A DNA stretch of 64,000 nt from Mimachlamys varia (taxonomy: Eukaryota; Mollusca; Bivalvia; Pectinida; Pectinidae), in the NCBI GenBank assembly GCA_947623455.1, contig OX392545.1:21984001-22048000 (forward strand), given 5' to 3'. Below the pieces are notes generated by a model. The model saw only the letters and a list, made by a program, of their open reading frames with translations. It did not search any database and was not told the origin of the DNA. Shown here in pieces: positions 46,771-61,246 of the stretch. Both the position numbers and the translations under genes were made by a program. Within the stretch, counting starts at the first letter, position 1. Each line of letters opens with the position of its first letter.

Positions 46771-49700
46771 GATAGTCCCGACTAAAGTTTGATATTTTTA
46801 AATTGATTCAAAATCCAAGATGGCCGCTATGACGTCATACTTTAAAATGTTTAAATGGCTATATCTCAATAACCGTTTAATGTTCAGATGTTTCAAAAGT
46901 ATGTTATTGTAGAATACATCTGGGGACAACTTTTTTCTTCTATAAGTTATAACAAAATATGTCTCGTAAAAAAGCGGGGCAGAGGTCAAAGTTAATCTAT
47001 TTTTAGAAATTTTTCATTTTTTATTATTATTGAAAACTTTTTCTACAGATCAATAGAGTATGACATTCCGATGATATTGATACCTTCGGTGTCTTGATAG
47101 CACTTCCGGTTAAGGTATTACGCCATTGTGAACATTTCCCTATATATTCTATGTTAAAAACCATTTCACATTTTAAACTTCTTCTCAAATTCCACTAATG
47201 GGATTCAGCTCAAACTTGTCTAAAATGATTGTGGGATAGTCCCGACTAAAGTTTGATATTTTTAAATTGATTCAAAATCCAAGATGGCCGCTATGACGTC
47301 ATACTTTAAAATGTTTAAATGGCTATATCTCAATAACCGTTTAATGTTCAGATGTTTCAAAGGTATATAATTGTAGATTACATCTGGGGAAAACTTTTTT
47401 CTTCTATAAGTTATAACAAAATATGTCTCGCAAAAATGCGGGGCAGAGGTCAAAGTTCATCTATTTTTAGAAATTTTTCATTTTTCATTATTTGTGAAAA
47501 CTATTTCTACAGATCAATAGAGTATGACATTCCGATGATATTGATACCTTCGGTGTCTTGATAGCACTTCCGGTTAAGGTATTACGCTATTGAGAACATT
47601 TCCCTATATATTCTATGTTAAGAATCGTTTTACATTTTAAACTTCTTCTCAAATTCCAACAGTGGGATTCAGCTCAAACTTGTCAAAAATGATCGTGGGA
47701 TAGTCCCGACTAAAGTTTGATATTTTTAAATTGATTCAAAATCCAAGATGGCCGCTATGACGTCATACTTTAAAAAGGTTAAAATGGCTATATCTCAATA
47801 ACCGTTTAATGTCCAGATGTTTCAAAGGTATATAATTGTAGATTGCATCTGGGGAAATATTTCTTGTTCTACAAGTTATTACAAAATATGTCTCGTAAAA
47901 CAGCGCAGTAGAGGTCAAAGTTAACCTATTTTTAGAAATTTTTCATTTTTCATTATTTTTTAAAACTTTTTTCTACTGATCAATAGAGTATGTCATTCCG
48001 ATGATATTGATACCTTCGGTGTCTTGATACCACTTCCGGTTAAGGTATTACGCCGTTTTGCATTTTCCCCTATATAATCTATATCAAAAACCGTAATTTT
48101 GGAACTCTCCTGTGTTTTCTTTATACTCCTTGGCAACAGTAAATAAAAAGTTGCATATACACACATCCCGATCGACTGTTATTCCGGTTACTAATTGTAT
48201 GTAGATAGTTTTCATAGATAAAGCAGATCTTATTGTACGTCTAAGGATATTCGTACATTTAGTTGGTACCTTTTTATACAGTTTTATATTGTACAGTGCA
48301 ATATGATCTTTAGGCCTATCGTTGCTACGACGGCCGATCACAGCTAGACCGATAGAAGGAAAGTTGATGGCTAACGCGAAACTTATTGTATTTCATGAAA
48401 CTAAATTCATATCTGGTATTGTTTGATATTATACTATATTATCTCATCAATCTAAACATAACAAAGTCATCGCAAACGTTTAAAAAACAACAAAATAAGT
48501 CTACATGTCAGCCAGTACAAACATACAAAAAATGTACCCGCGGGTCACTGTAAACATTGTGACGTCATCGGAATGTATAACTTGCAACACTGTATCTTTT
48601 TTTGAATACACTAATGAGCGACAGAATGAGGAGCAGCATTAACTTCCATGCGTACATGACAAAGGCTTCAAGGGGCATTTTATGAGGAGTTTACTGGCAT
48701 ATTAGCTCGCTACAGGCGTCTGCTTCGGACAACTGGAAATTTACATGTCAAACCAGTGAAATGGGACGGGAACATCCTCTAACATTTGACCCCATATCAA
48801 TCCGCAATCACATATCAAAATCTACCAAAAGTATACATTTTTGTAAAGTTAAATATCTGTAGATTTCATTCAATGCAGAATATGTCAACAATTATCTATC
48901 TAGATTACTCAGAATCACTGTACTTAACCAGAACAAATTTTCAGTAGGGACTACAAACGTATGAAACACGCCGTGATAGGCTGATTTAGTTGTGCGAGTC
49001 CTTAATAGTGTAAAATACGGTCTTTGTTAGTGAATTAACGGATGCGCATTACAACTAGCCGCTTTGGCTCAAATGGTAAGGCTATAGTTCATTACGATAG
49101 AGACCCGGGTTCGATTCCTGGGCGGAACACTCAGCAGCATTTTTTTTTTTTAATTTCTTCTTTTTTTCGTTGTAATACATCTATACACGTTATTATCGAG
49201 ACATCGTAGCAGAAATATCTCATTTGATTATCGGGACATGTTTAAACAAATCTCATTTGATTGTCGGAACATATGAAACTGGAGGAGAGATTTTCCCATT
49301 GTCGGGACAAGTGCTTTTACGACCGGAAGATACTTAAAATCTGTTAACATTTGATAATTGGGACATACATTTCTCAGCAAATATATATATCACTATCTGA
49401 TCATTTTGTGCGCTTTAAACGAACCGTAATTAGGGCTTAAACTGAGGAAATGTAGTGGTATTATTGGCTTAACAAAACCTTTTTAACGACTTTGAAAAGC
49501 TTTTCAAATGCTTACACTTAATTTTGCATTGAACAGCTTTCAGCGGGCATTCATATTACCTTTGAATGCAAACTTAACGCAGTTCAATACTCATACTTAC
49601 CATTTTAAGAATCTGTTCATCCCATCAAATTTTAAATTAATTGATCCTGAGATAGTCCCGACAAAAGTGTGCAATTTTAAAGTTGATTCAAAATCCAACA

Positions 49701-50389
49701 GAAATGATATAGATTATAGGTGAAAAGCCCATCAAATTGTTAGCCAACAATTTCTAGTTAGGGCTTTTCACTTTGTGGTGAAAAGTCCTATTGTTTCTGT
49801 TCTGTTTATTATTATTATTATTATTATTATTCTTCTGCATTTAATTTTGTGACACGAATTATGCAAAAATGGTAAGAGGTATGTCAATTCAGTTAAGCCC
49901 ATTGTATTTGGCATGAGCCAAAGGGGTGACAGCAACATAACGAAGTAGGTCCAAAATCCAAGATGGCCGCCATGACGTCATAAGTAAAAAACTTTAAAAT
50001 AGCCATATTTCAATGACCGTTGGCTGTTCAGAGTTTCTGTAATGATATTATTGTAGACATAAGCCATATCTAACTTTTTTTGTCACACATTTAGGTACTT
50101 TGGAGTTGAAATAAAAAAGTTCGCCATTGGGTCAAAAATCAAAAAAAAATTTTTTTTTTTTTTTTTTTTTAATTTTAAATTTTTTTGAAATTTGTTTTGA
50201 CCAATCTATACACAATGTCATTCTGATGAATTTGATGTGTTTAGTTTTTATGTAACACATGTGGTTTCCGGTATACGCCATATGTAATTTTCCCCTATAT
50301 AATCTATATAAAAAACCGTTTCACATTTTAAACTTCTTCTCAAATTCCAACAGTGGGATTCAGCTCAAACTTGTCTAAAATGATCGTGG
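46771..50389 (+). repeat. Satellite unit U11 (3619 bp)
   Basis: Common long-form unit, like U6 and U7. Confidence 0.95.
49058..49129 (+). ncRNA. tRNA-like sequence, U11 copy
   Basis: Identical 72 nt. Confidence 0.65.
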
Positions 50390-53300
50390 GATAGTCCCGA
50401 CTAAAGTTTGATATTTTTAAATTGATTCAAAATCCAAGATGGCCGCTATGACGTCATACTTTAAAATGTTTAAATGGCTATATCTCAATAACCGTTTAAT
50501 GTTCAGATGTTTCAAAAGTATGTTATTGTAGAATACATCTGGGGACAACTTTTTTCTTCTATAAGTTATAACAAAATATGTCTCGTAAAAAAGCGGGGCA
50601 GAGGTCAAAGTTAATCTATTTTTAGAAATTTTTCATTTTTTATTATTATTGAAAACTTTTTCTACAGATCAATAGAGTATGACATTCCGATGATATTGAT
50701 ACCTTCGGTGTCTTGATAGCACTTCCGGTTAAGGTATTACGCCATTGTGAACATTTCCCTATATATTCTATGTTAAAAACCATTTCACATTTTAAACTTC
50801 TTCTCAAATTCCACTAATGGGATTCAGCTCAAACTTGTCTAAAATGATTGTGGGATAGTCCCGACTAAAGTTTGATATTTTTAAATTGATTCAAAATCCA
50901 AGATGGCCGCTATGACGTCATACTTTAAAATGTTTAAATGGCTATATCTCAATAACCGTTTAATGTTCAGATGTTTCAAAGGTATATAATTGTAGATTAC
51001 ATCTGGGGAAAACTTTTTTCTTCTATAAGTTATAACAAAATATGTCTCGCAAAAATGCGGGGCAGAGGTCAAAGTTCATCTATTTTTAGAAATTTTTCAT
51101 TTTTCATTATTTGTGAAAACTATTTCTACAGATCAATAGAGTATGACATTCCGATGATATTGATACCTTCGGTGTCTTGATAGCACTTCCGGTTAAGGTA
51201 TTACGCTATTGAGAACATTTCCCTATATATTCTATGTTAAGAATCGTTTTACATTTTAAACTTCTTCTCAAATTCCAACAGTGGGATTCAGCTCAAACTT
51301 GTCAAAAATGATCGTGGGATAGTCCCGACTAAAGTTTGATATTTTTAAATTGATTCAAAATCCAAGATGGCCGCTATGACGTCATACTTTAAAAAGGTTA
51401 AAATGGCTATATCTCAATAACCGTTTAATGTCCAGATGTTTCAAAGGTATATAATTGTAGATTGCATCTGGGGAAATATTTCTTGTTCTACAAGTTATTA
51501 CAAAATATGTCTCGTAAAACAGCGCAGTAGAGGTCAAAGTTAACCTATTTTTAGAAATTTTTCATTTTTCATTATTTTTTAAAACTTTTTTCTACTGATC
51601 AATAGAGTATGTCATTCCGATGATATTGATACCTTCGGTGTCTTGATACCACTTCCGGTTAAGGTATTACGCCGTTTTGCATTTTCCCCTATATAATCTA
51701 TATCAAAAACCGTAATTTTGGAACTCTCCTGTGTTTTCTTTATACTCCTTGGCAACAGTAAATAAAAAGTTGCATATACACACATCCCGATCGACTGTTA
51801 TTCCGGTTACTAATTGTATGTAGATAGTTTTCATAGATAAAGCAGATCTTATTGTACGTCTAAGGATATTCGTACATTTAGTTGGTACCTTTTTATACAG
51901 TTTTATATTGTACAGTGCAATATGATCTTTAGGCCTATCGTTGCTACGACGGCCGATCACAGCTAGACCGATAGAAGGAAAGTTGATGGCTAACGCGAAA
52001 CTTATTGTATTTCATGAAACTAAATTCATATCTGGTATTGTTTGATATTATACTATATTATCTCATCAATCTAAACATAACAAAGTCATCGCAAACGTTT
52101 AAAAAACAACAAAATAAGTCTACATGTCAGCCAGTACAAACATACAAAAAATGTACCCGCGGGTCACTGTAAACATTGTGACGTCATCGGAATGTATAAC
52201 TTGCAACACTGTATCTTTTTTTGAATACACTAATGAGCGACAGAATGAGGAGCAGCATTAACTTCCATGCGTACATGACAAAGGCTTCAAGGGGCATTTT
52301 ATGAGGAGTTTACTGGCATATTAGCTCGCTACAGGCGTCTGCTTCGGACAACTGGAAATTTACATGTCAAACCAGTGAAATGGGACGGGAACATCCTCTA
52401 ACATTTGACCCCATATCAATCCGCAATCACATATCAAAATCTACCAAAAGTATACATTTTTGTAAAGTTAAATATCTGTAGATTTCATTCAATGCAGAAT
52501 ATGTCAACAATTATCTATCTAGATTACTCAGAATCACTGTACTTAACCAGAACAAATTTTCAGTAGGGACTACAAACGTATGAAACACGCCGTGATAGGC
52601 TGATTTAGTTGTGCGAGTCCTTAATAGTGTAAAATACGGTCTTTGTTAGTGAATTAACGGATGCGCATTACAACTAGCCGCTTTGGCTCAAATGGTAAGG
52701 CTATAGTTCATTACGATAGAGACCCGGGTTCGATTCCTGGGCGGAACACTCAGCAGCATTTTTTTTTTTTAATTTCTTCTTTTTTTCGTTGTAATACATC
52801 TATACACGTTATTATCGAGACATCGTAGCAGAAATATCTCATTTGATTATCGGGACATGTTTAAACAAATCTCATTTGATTGTCGGAACATATGAAACTG
52901 GAGGAGAGATTTTCCCATTGTCGGGACAAGTGCTTTTACGACCGGAAGATACTTAAAATCTGTTAACATTTGATAATTGGGACATACATTTCTCAGCAAA
53001 TATATATATCACTATCTGATCATTTTGTGCGCTTTAAACGAACCGTAATTAGGGCTTAAACTGAGGAAATGTAGTGGTATTATTGGCTTAACAAAACCTT
53101 TTTAACGACTTTGAAAAGCTTTTCAAATGCTTACACTTAATTTTGCATTGAACAGCTTTCAGCGGGCATTCATATTACCTTTGAATGCAAACTTAACGCA
53201 GTTCAATACTCATACTTACCATTTTAAGAATCTGTTCATCCCATCAAATTTTAAATTAATTGATCCTGAGATAGTCCCGACAAAAGTGTGCAATTTTAAA

Positions 53301-54008
53301 GTTGATTCAAAATCCAACAGAAATGATATAGATTATAGGTGAAAAGCCCATCAAATTGTTAGCCAACAATTTCTAGTTAGGGCTTTTCACTTTGTGGTGA
53401 AAAGTCCTATTGTTTCTGTTCTGTTTATTATTATTATTATTATTATTATTCTTCTGCATTTAATTTTGTGACACGAATTATGCAAAAATGGTAAGAGGTA
53501 TGTCAATTCAGTTAAGCCCATTGTATTTGGCATGAGCCAAAGGGGTGACAGCAACATAACGAAGTAGGTCCAAAATCCAAGATGGCCGCCATGACGTCAT
53601 AAGTAAAAAACTTTAAAATAGCCATATTTCAATGACCGTTGGCTGTTCAGAGTTTCTGTAATGATATTATTGTAGACATAAGCCATATCTAACTTTTTTT
53701 GTCACACATTTAGGTACTTTGGAGTTGAAATAAAAAAGTTCGCCATTGGGTCAAAAATCAAAAAAAAATTTTTTTTTTTTTTTTTTTTTAATTTTAAATT
53801 TTTTTGAAATTTGTTTTGACCAATCTATACACAATGTCATTCTGATGAATTTGATGTGTTTAGTTTTTATGTAACACATGTGGTTTCCGGTATACGCCAT
53901 ATGTAATTTTCCCCTATATAATCTATATAAAAAACCGTTTCACATTTTAAACTTCTTCTCAAATTCCAACAGTGGGATTCAGCTCAAACTTGTCTAAAAT
54001 GATCGTGG
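50390..54008 (+). repeat. Satellite unit U12 (3619 bp)
   Basis: Common long-form unit. Confidence 0.95.
52677..52748 (+). ncRNA. tRNA-like sequence, U12 copy
   Basis: Identical 72 nt. Confidence 0.65.
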
Positions 54009-57000
54009 GATAGTCCCGACTAAAGTTTGATATTTTTAAATTGATTCAAAATCCAAGATGGCCGCTATGACGTCATACTTTAAAATGTTTAAATGGCTAT
54101 ATCTCAATAACCGTTTAATGTTCAGATGTTTCAAAAGTATGTTATTGTAGAATACATCTGGGGACAACTTTTTTCTTCTATAAGTTATAACAAAATATGT
54201 CTCGTAAAAAAGCGGGGCAGAGGTCAAAGTTAATCTATTTTTAGAAATTTTTCATTTTTTATTATTATTGAAAACTTTTTCTACAGATCAATAGAGTATG
54301 ACATTCCGATGATATTGATACCTTCGGTGTCTTGATAGCACTTCCGGTTAAGGTATTACGCCATTGTGAACATTTCCCTATATATTCTATGTTAAAAACC
54401 ATTTCACATTTTAAACTTCTTCTCAAATTCCACTAATGGGATTCAGCTCAAACTTGTCTAAAATGATTGTGGGATAGTCCCGACTAAAGTTTGATATTTT
54501 TAAATTGATTCAAAATCCAAGATGGCCGCTATGACGTCATACTTTAAAATGTTTAAATGGCTATATCTCAATAACCGTTTAATGTTCAGATGTTTCAAAG
54601 GTATATAATTGTAGATTACATCTGGGGAAAACTTTTTTCTTCTATAAGTTATAACAAAATATGTCTCGCAAAAATGCGGGGCAGAGGTCAAAGTTCATCT
54701 ATTTTTAGAAATTTTTCATTTTTCATTATTTGTGAAAACTATTTCTACAGATCAATAGAGTATGACATTCCGATGATATTGATACCTTCGGTGTCTTGAT
54801 AGCACTTCCGGTTAAGGTATTACGCTATTGAGAACATTTCCCTATATATTCTATGTTAAGAATCGTTTTACATTTTAAACTTCTTCTCAAATTCCAACAG
54901 TGGGATTCAGCTCAAACTTGTCAAAAATGATCGTGGGATAGTCCCGACTAAAGTTTGATATTTTTAAATTGATTCAAAATCCAAGATGGCCGCTATGACG
55001 TCATACTTTAAAAAGGTTAAAATGGCTATATCTCAATAACCGTTTAATGTCCAGATGTTTCAAAGGTATATAATTGTAGATTGCATCTGGGGAAATATTT
55101 CTTGTTCTACAAGTTATTACAAAATATGTCTCGTAAAACAGCGCAGTAGAGGTCAAAGTTAACCTATTTTTAGAAATTTTTCATTTTTCATTATTTTTTA
55201 AAACTTTTTTCTACTGATCAATAGAGTATGTCATTCCGATGATATTGATACCTTCGGTGTCTTGATACCACTTCCGGTTAAGGTATTACGCCGTTTTGCA
55301 TTTTCCCCTATATAATCTATATCAAAAACCGTAATTTTGGAACTCTCCTGTGTTTTCTTTATACTCCTTGGCAACAGTAAATAAAAAGTTGCATATACAC
55401 ACATCCCGATCGACTGTTATTCCGGTTACTAATTGTATGTAGATAGTTTTCATAGATAAAGCAGATCTTATTGTACGTCTAAGGATATTCGTACATTTAG
55501 TTGGTACCTTTTTATACAGTTTTATATTGTACAGTGCAATATGATCTTTAGGCCTATCGTTGCTACGACGGCCGATCACAGCTAGACCGATAGAAGGAAA
55601 GTTGATGGCTAACGCGAAACTTATTGTATTTCATGAAACTAAATTCATATCTGGTATTGTTTGATATTATACTATATTATCTCATCAATCTAAACATAAC
55701 AAAGTCATCGCAAACGTTTAAAAAACAACAAAATAAGTCTACATGTCAGCCAGTACAAACATACAAAAAATGTACCCGCGGGTCACTGTAAACATTGTGA
55801 CGTCATCGGAATGTATAACTTGCAACACTGTATCTTTTTTTGAATACACTAATGAGCGACAGAATGAGGAGCAGCATTAACTTCCATGCGTACATGACAA
55901 AGGCTTCAAGGGGCATTTTATGAGGAGTTTACTGGCATATTAGCTCGCTACAGGCGTCTGCTTCGGACAACTGGAAATTTACATGTCAAACCAGTGAAAT
56001 GGGACGGGAACATCCTCTAACATTTGACCCCATATCAATCCGCAATCACATATCAAAATCTACCAAAAGTATACATTTTTGTAAAGTTAAATATCTGTAG
56101 ATTTCATTCAATGCAGAATATGTCAACAATTATCTATCTAGATTACTCAGAATCACTGTACTTAACCAGAACAAATTTTCAGTAGGGACTACAAACGTAT
56201 GAAACACGCCGTGATAGGCTGATTTAGTTGTGCGAGTCCTTAATAGTGTAAAATACGGTCTTTGTTAGTGAATTAACGGATGCGCATTACAACTAGCCGC
56301 TTTGGCTCAAATGGTAAGGCTATAGTTCATTACGATAGAGACCCGGGTTCGATTCCTGGGCGGAACACTCAGCAGCATTTTTTTTTTTTAATTTCTTCTT
56401 TTTTTCGTTGTAATACATCTATACACGTTATTATCGAGACATCGTAGCAGAAATATCTCATTTGATTATCGGGACATGTTTAAACAAATCTCATTTGATT
56501 GTCGGAACATATGAAACTGGAGGAGAGATTTTCCCATTGTCGGGACAAGTGCTTTTACGACCGGAAGATACTTAAAATCTGTTAACATTTGATAATTGGG
56601 ACATACATTTCTCAGCAAATATATATATCACTATCTGATCATTTTGTGCGCTTTAAACGAACCGTAATTAGGGCTTAAACTGAGGAAATGTAGTGGTATT
56701 ATTGGCTTAACAAAACCTTTTTAACGACTTTGAAAAGCTTTTCAAATGCTTACACTTAATTTTGCATTGAACAGCTTTCAGCGGGCATTCATATTACCTT
56801 TGAATGCAAACTTAACGCAGTTCAATACTCATACTTACCATTTTAAGAATCTGTTCATCCCATCAAATTTTAAATTAATTGATCCTGAGATAGTCCCGAC
56901 AAAAGTGTGCAATTTTAAAGTTGATTCAAAATCCAACAGAAATGATATAGATTATAGGTGAAAAGCCCATCAAATTGTTAGCCAACAATTTCTAGTTAGG

Positions 57001-57627
57001 GCTTTTCACTTTGTGGTGAAAAGTCCTATTGTTTCTGTTCTGTTTATTATTATTATTATTATTATTATTCTTCTGCATTTAATTTTGTGACACGAATTAT
57101 GCAAAAATGGTAAGAGGTATGTCAATTCAGTTAAGCCCATTGTATTTGGCATGAGCCAAAGGGGTGACAGCAACATAACGAAGTAGGTCCAAAATCCAAG
57201 ATGGCCGCCATGACGTCATAAGTAAAAAACTTTAAAATAGCCATATTTCAATGACCGTTGGCTGTTCAGAGTTTCTGTAATGATATTATTGTAGACATAA
57301 GCCATATCTAACTTTTTTTGTCACACATTTAGGTACTTTGGAGTTGAAATAAAAAAGTTCGCCATTGGGTCAAAAATCAAAAAAAAATTTTTTTTTTTTT
57401 TTTTTTTTAATTTTAAATTTTTTTGAAATTTGTTTTGACCAATCTATACACAATGTCATTCTGATGAATTTGATGTGTTTAGTTTTTATGTAACACATGT
57501 GGTTTCCGGTATACGCCATATGTAATTTTCCCCTATATAATCTATATAAAAAACCGTTTCACATTTTAAACTTCTTCTCAAATTCCAACAGTGGGATTCA
57601 GCTCAAACTTGTCTAAAATGATCGTGG
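54009..57627 (+). repeat. Satellite unit U13 (3619 bp)
   Basis: Common long-form unit. Confidence 0.95.
56296..56367 (+). ncRNA. tRNA-like sequence, U13 copy
   Basis: Identical 72 nt. Confidence 0.65.
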
Positions 57628-60600
57628 GATAGTCCCGACTAAAGTTTGATATTTTTAAATTGATTCAAAATCCAAGATGGCCGCTATGACGTCATACTTT
57701 AAAATGTTTAAATGGCTATATCTCAATAACCGTTTAATGTTCAGATGTTTCAAAAGTATGTTATTGTAGAATACATCTGGGGACAACTTTTTTCTTCTAT
57801 AAGTTATAACAAAATATGTCTCGTAAAAAAGCGGGGCAGAGGTCAAAGTTAATCTATTTTTAGAAATTTTTCATTTTTTATTATTATTGAAAACTTTTTC
57901 TACAGATCAATAGAGTATGACATTCCGATGATATTGATACCTTCGGTGTCTTGATAGCACTTCCGGTTAAGGTATTACGCCATTGTGAACATTTCCCTAT
58001 ATATTCTATGTTAAAAACCATTTCACATTTTAAACTTCTTCTCAAATTCCACTAATGGGATTCAGCTCAAACTTGTCTAAAATGATTGTGGGATAGTCCC
58101 GACTAAAGTTTGATATTTTTAAATTGATTCAAAATCCAAGATGGCCGCTATGACGTCATACTTTAAAATGTTTAAATGGCTATATCTCAATAACCGTTTA
58201 ATGTTCAGATGTTTCAAAGGTATATAATTGTAGATTACATCTGGGGAAAACTTTTTTCTTCTATAAGTTATAACAAAATATGTCTCGCAAAAATGCGGGG
58301 CAGAGGTCAAAGTTCATCTATTTTTAGAAATTTTTCATTTTTCATTATTTGTGAAAACTATTTCTACAGATCAATAGAGTATGACATTCCGATGATATTG
58401 ATACCTTCGGTGTCTTGATAGCACTTCCGGTTAAGGTATTACGCTATTGAGAACATTTCCCTATATATTCTATGTTAAGAATCGTTTTACATTTTAAACT
58501 TCTTCTCAAATTCCAACAGTGGGATTCAGCTCAAACTTGTCAAAAATGATCGTGGGATAGTCCCGACTAAAGTTTGATATTTTTAAATTGATTCAAAATC
58601 CAAGATGGCCGCTATGACGTCATACTTTAAAAAGGTTAAAATGGCTATATCTCAATAACCGTTTAATGTCCAGATGTTTCAAAGGTATATAATTGTAGAT
58701 TGCATCTGGGGAAATATTTCTTGTTCTACAAGTTATTACAAAATATGTCTCGTAAAACAGCGCAGTAGAGGTCAAAGTTAACCTATTTTTAGAAATTTTT
58801 CATTTTTCATTATTTTTTAAAACTTTTTTCTACTGATCAATAGAGTATGTCATTCCGATGATATTGATACCTTCGGTGTCTTGATACCACTTCCGGTTAA
58901 GGTATTACGCCGTTTTGCATTTTCCCCTATATAATCTATATCAAAAACCGTAATTTTGGAACTCTCCTGTGTTTTCTTTATACTCCTTGGCAACAGTAAA
59001 TAAAAAGTTGCATATACACACATCCCGATCGACTGTTATTCCGGTTACTAATTGTATGTAGATAGTTTTCATAGATAAAGCAGATCTTATTGTACGTCTA
59101 AGGATATTCGTACATTTAGTTGGTACCTTTTTATACAGTTTTATATTGTACAGTGCAATATGATCTTTAGGCCTATCGTTGCTACGACGGCCGATCACAG
59201 CTAGACCGATAGAAGGAAAGTTGATGGCTAACGCGAAACTTATTGTATTTCATGAAACTAAATTCATATCTGGTATTGTTTGATATTATACTATATTATC
59301 TCATCAATCTAAACATAACAAAGTCATCGCAAACGTTTAAAAAACAACAAAATAAGTCTACATGTCAGCCAGTACAAACATACAAAAAATGTACCCGCGG
59401 GTCACTGTAAACATTGTGACGTCATCGGAATGTATAACTTGCAACACTGTATCTTTTTTTGAATACACTAATGAGCGACAGAATGAGGAGCAGCATTAAC
59501 TTCCATGCGTACATGACAAAGGCTTCAAGGGGCATTTTATGAGGAGTTTACTGGCATATTAGCTCGCTACAGGCGTCTGCTTCGGACAACTGGAAATTTA
59601 CATGTCAAACCAGTGAAATGGGACGGGAACATCCTCTAACATTTGACCCCATATCAATCCGCAATCACATATCAAAATCTACCAAAAGTATACATTTTTG
59701 TAAAGTTAAATATCTGTAGATTTCATTCAATGCAGAATATGTCAACAATTATCTATCTAGATTACTCAGAATCACTGTACTTAACCAGAACAAATTTTCA
59801 GTAGGGACTACAAACGTATGAAACACGCCGTGATAGGCTGATTTAGTTGTGCGAGTCCTTAATAGTGTAAAATACGGTCTTTGTTAGTGAATTAACGGAT
59901 GCGCATTACAACTAGCCGCTTTGGCTCAAATGGTAAGGCTATAGTTCATTACGATAGAGACCCGGGTTCGATTCCTGGGCGGAACACTCAGCAGCATTTT
60001 TTTTTTTTAATTTCTTCTTTTTTTCGTTGTAATACATCTATACACGTTATTATCGAGACATCGTAGCAGAAATATCTCATTTGATTATCGGGACATGTTT
60101 AAACAAATCTCATTTGATTGTCGGAACATATGAAACTGGAGGAGAGATTTTCCCATTGTCGGGACAAGTGCTTTTACGACCGGAAGATACTTAAAATCTG
60201 TTAACATTTGATAATTGGGACATACATTTCTCAGCAAATATATATATCACTATCTGATCATTTTGTGCGCTTTAAACGAACCGTAATTAGGGCTTAAACT
60301 GAGGAAATGTAGTGGTATTATTGGCTTAACAAAACCTTTTTAACGACTTTGAAAAGCTTTTCAAATGCTTACACTTAATTTTGCATTGAACAGCTTTCAG
60401 CGGGCATTCATATTACCTTTGAATGCAAACTTAACGCAGTTCAATACTCATACTTACCATTTTAAGAATCTGTTCATCCCATCAAATTTTAAATTAATTG
60501 ATCCTGAGATAGTCCCGACAAAAGTGTGCAATTTTAAAGTTGATTCAAAATCCAACAGAAATGATATAGATTATAGGTGAAAAGCCCATCAAATTGTTAG

Positions 60601-61246
60601 CCAACAATTTCTAGTTAGGGCTTTTCACTTTGTGGTGAAAAGTCCTATTGTTTCTGTTCTGTTTATTATTATTATTATTATTATTATTCTTCTGCATTTA
60701 ATTTTGTGACACGAATTATGCAAAAATGGTAAGAGGTATGTCAATTCAGTTAAGCCCATTGTATTTGGCATGAGCCAAAGGGGTGACAGCAACATAACGA
60801 AGTAGGTCCAAAATCCAAGATGGCCGCCATGACGTCATAAGTAAAAAACTTTAAAATAGCCATATTTCAATGACCGTTGGCTGTTCAGAGTTTCTGTAAT
60901 GATATTATTGTAGACATAAGCCATATCTAACTTTTTTTGTCACACATTTAGGTACTTTGGAGTTGAAATAAAAAAGTTCGCCATTGGGTCAAAAATCAAA
61001 AAAAAATTTTTTTTTTTTTTTTTTTTTAATTTTAAATTTTTTTGAAATTTGTTTTGACCAATCTATACACAATGTCATTCTGATGAATTTGATGTGTTTA
61101 GTTTTTATGTAACACATGTGGTTTCCGGTATACGCCATATGTAATTTTCCCCTATATAATCTATATAAAAAACCGTTTCACATTTTAAACTTCTTCTCAA
61201 ATTCCAACAGTGGGATTCAGCTCAAACTTGTCTAAAATGATCGTGG
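57628..61246 (+). repeat. Satellite unit U14 (3619 bp)
   Basis: Common long-form unit. Confidence 0.95.
59915..59986 (+). ncRNA. tRNA-like sequence, U14 copy
   Basis: Identical 72 nt. Confidence 0.65.
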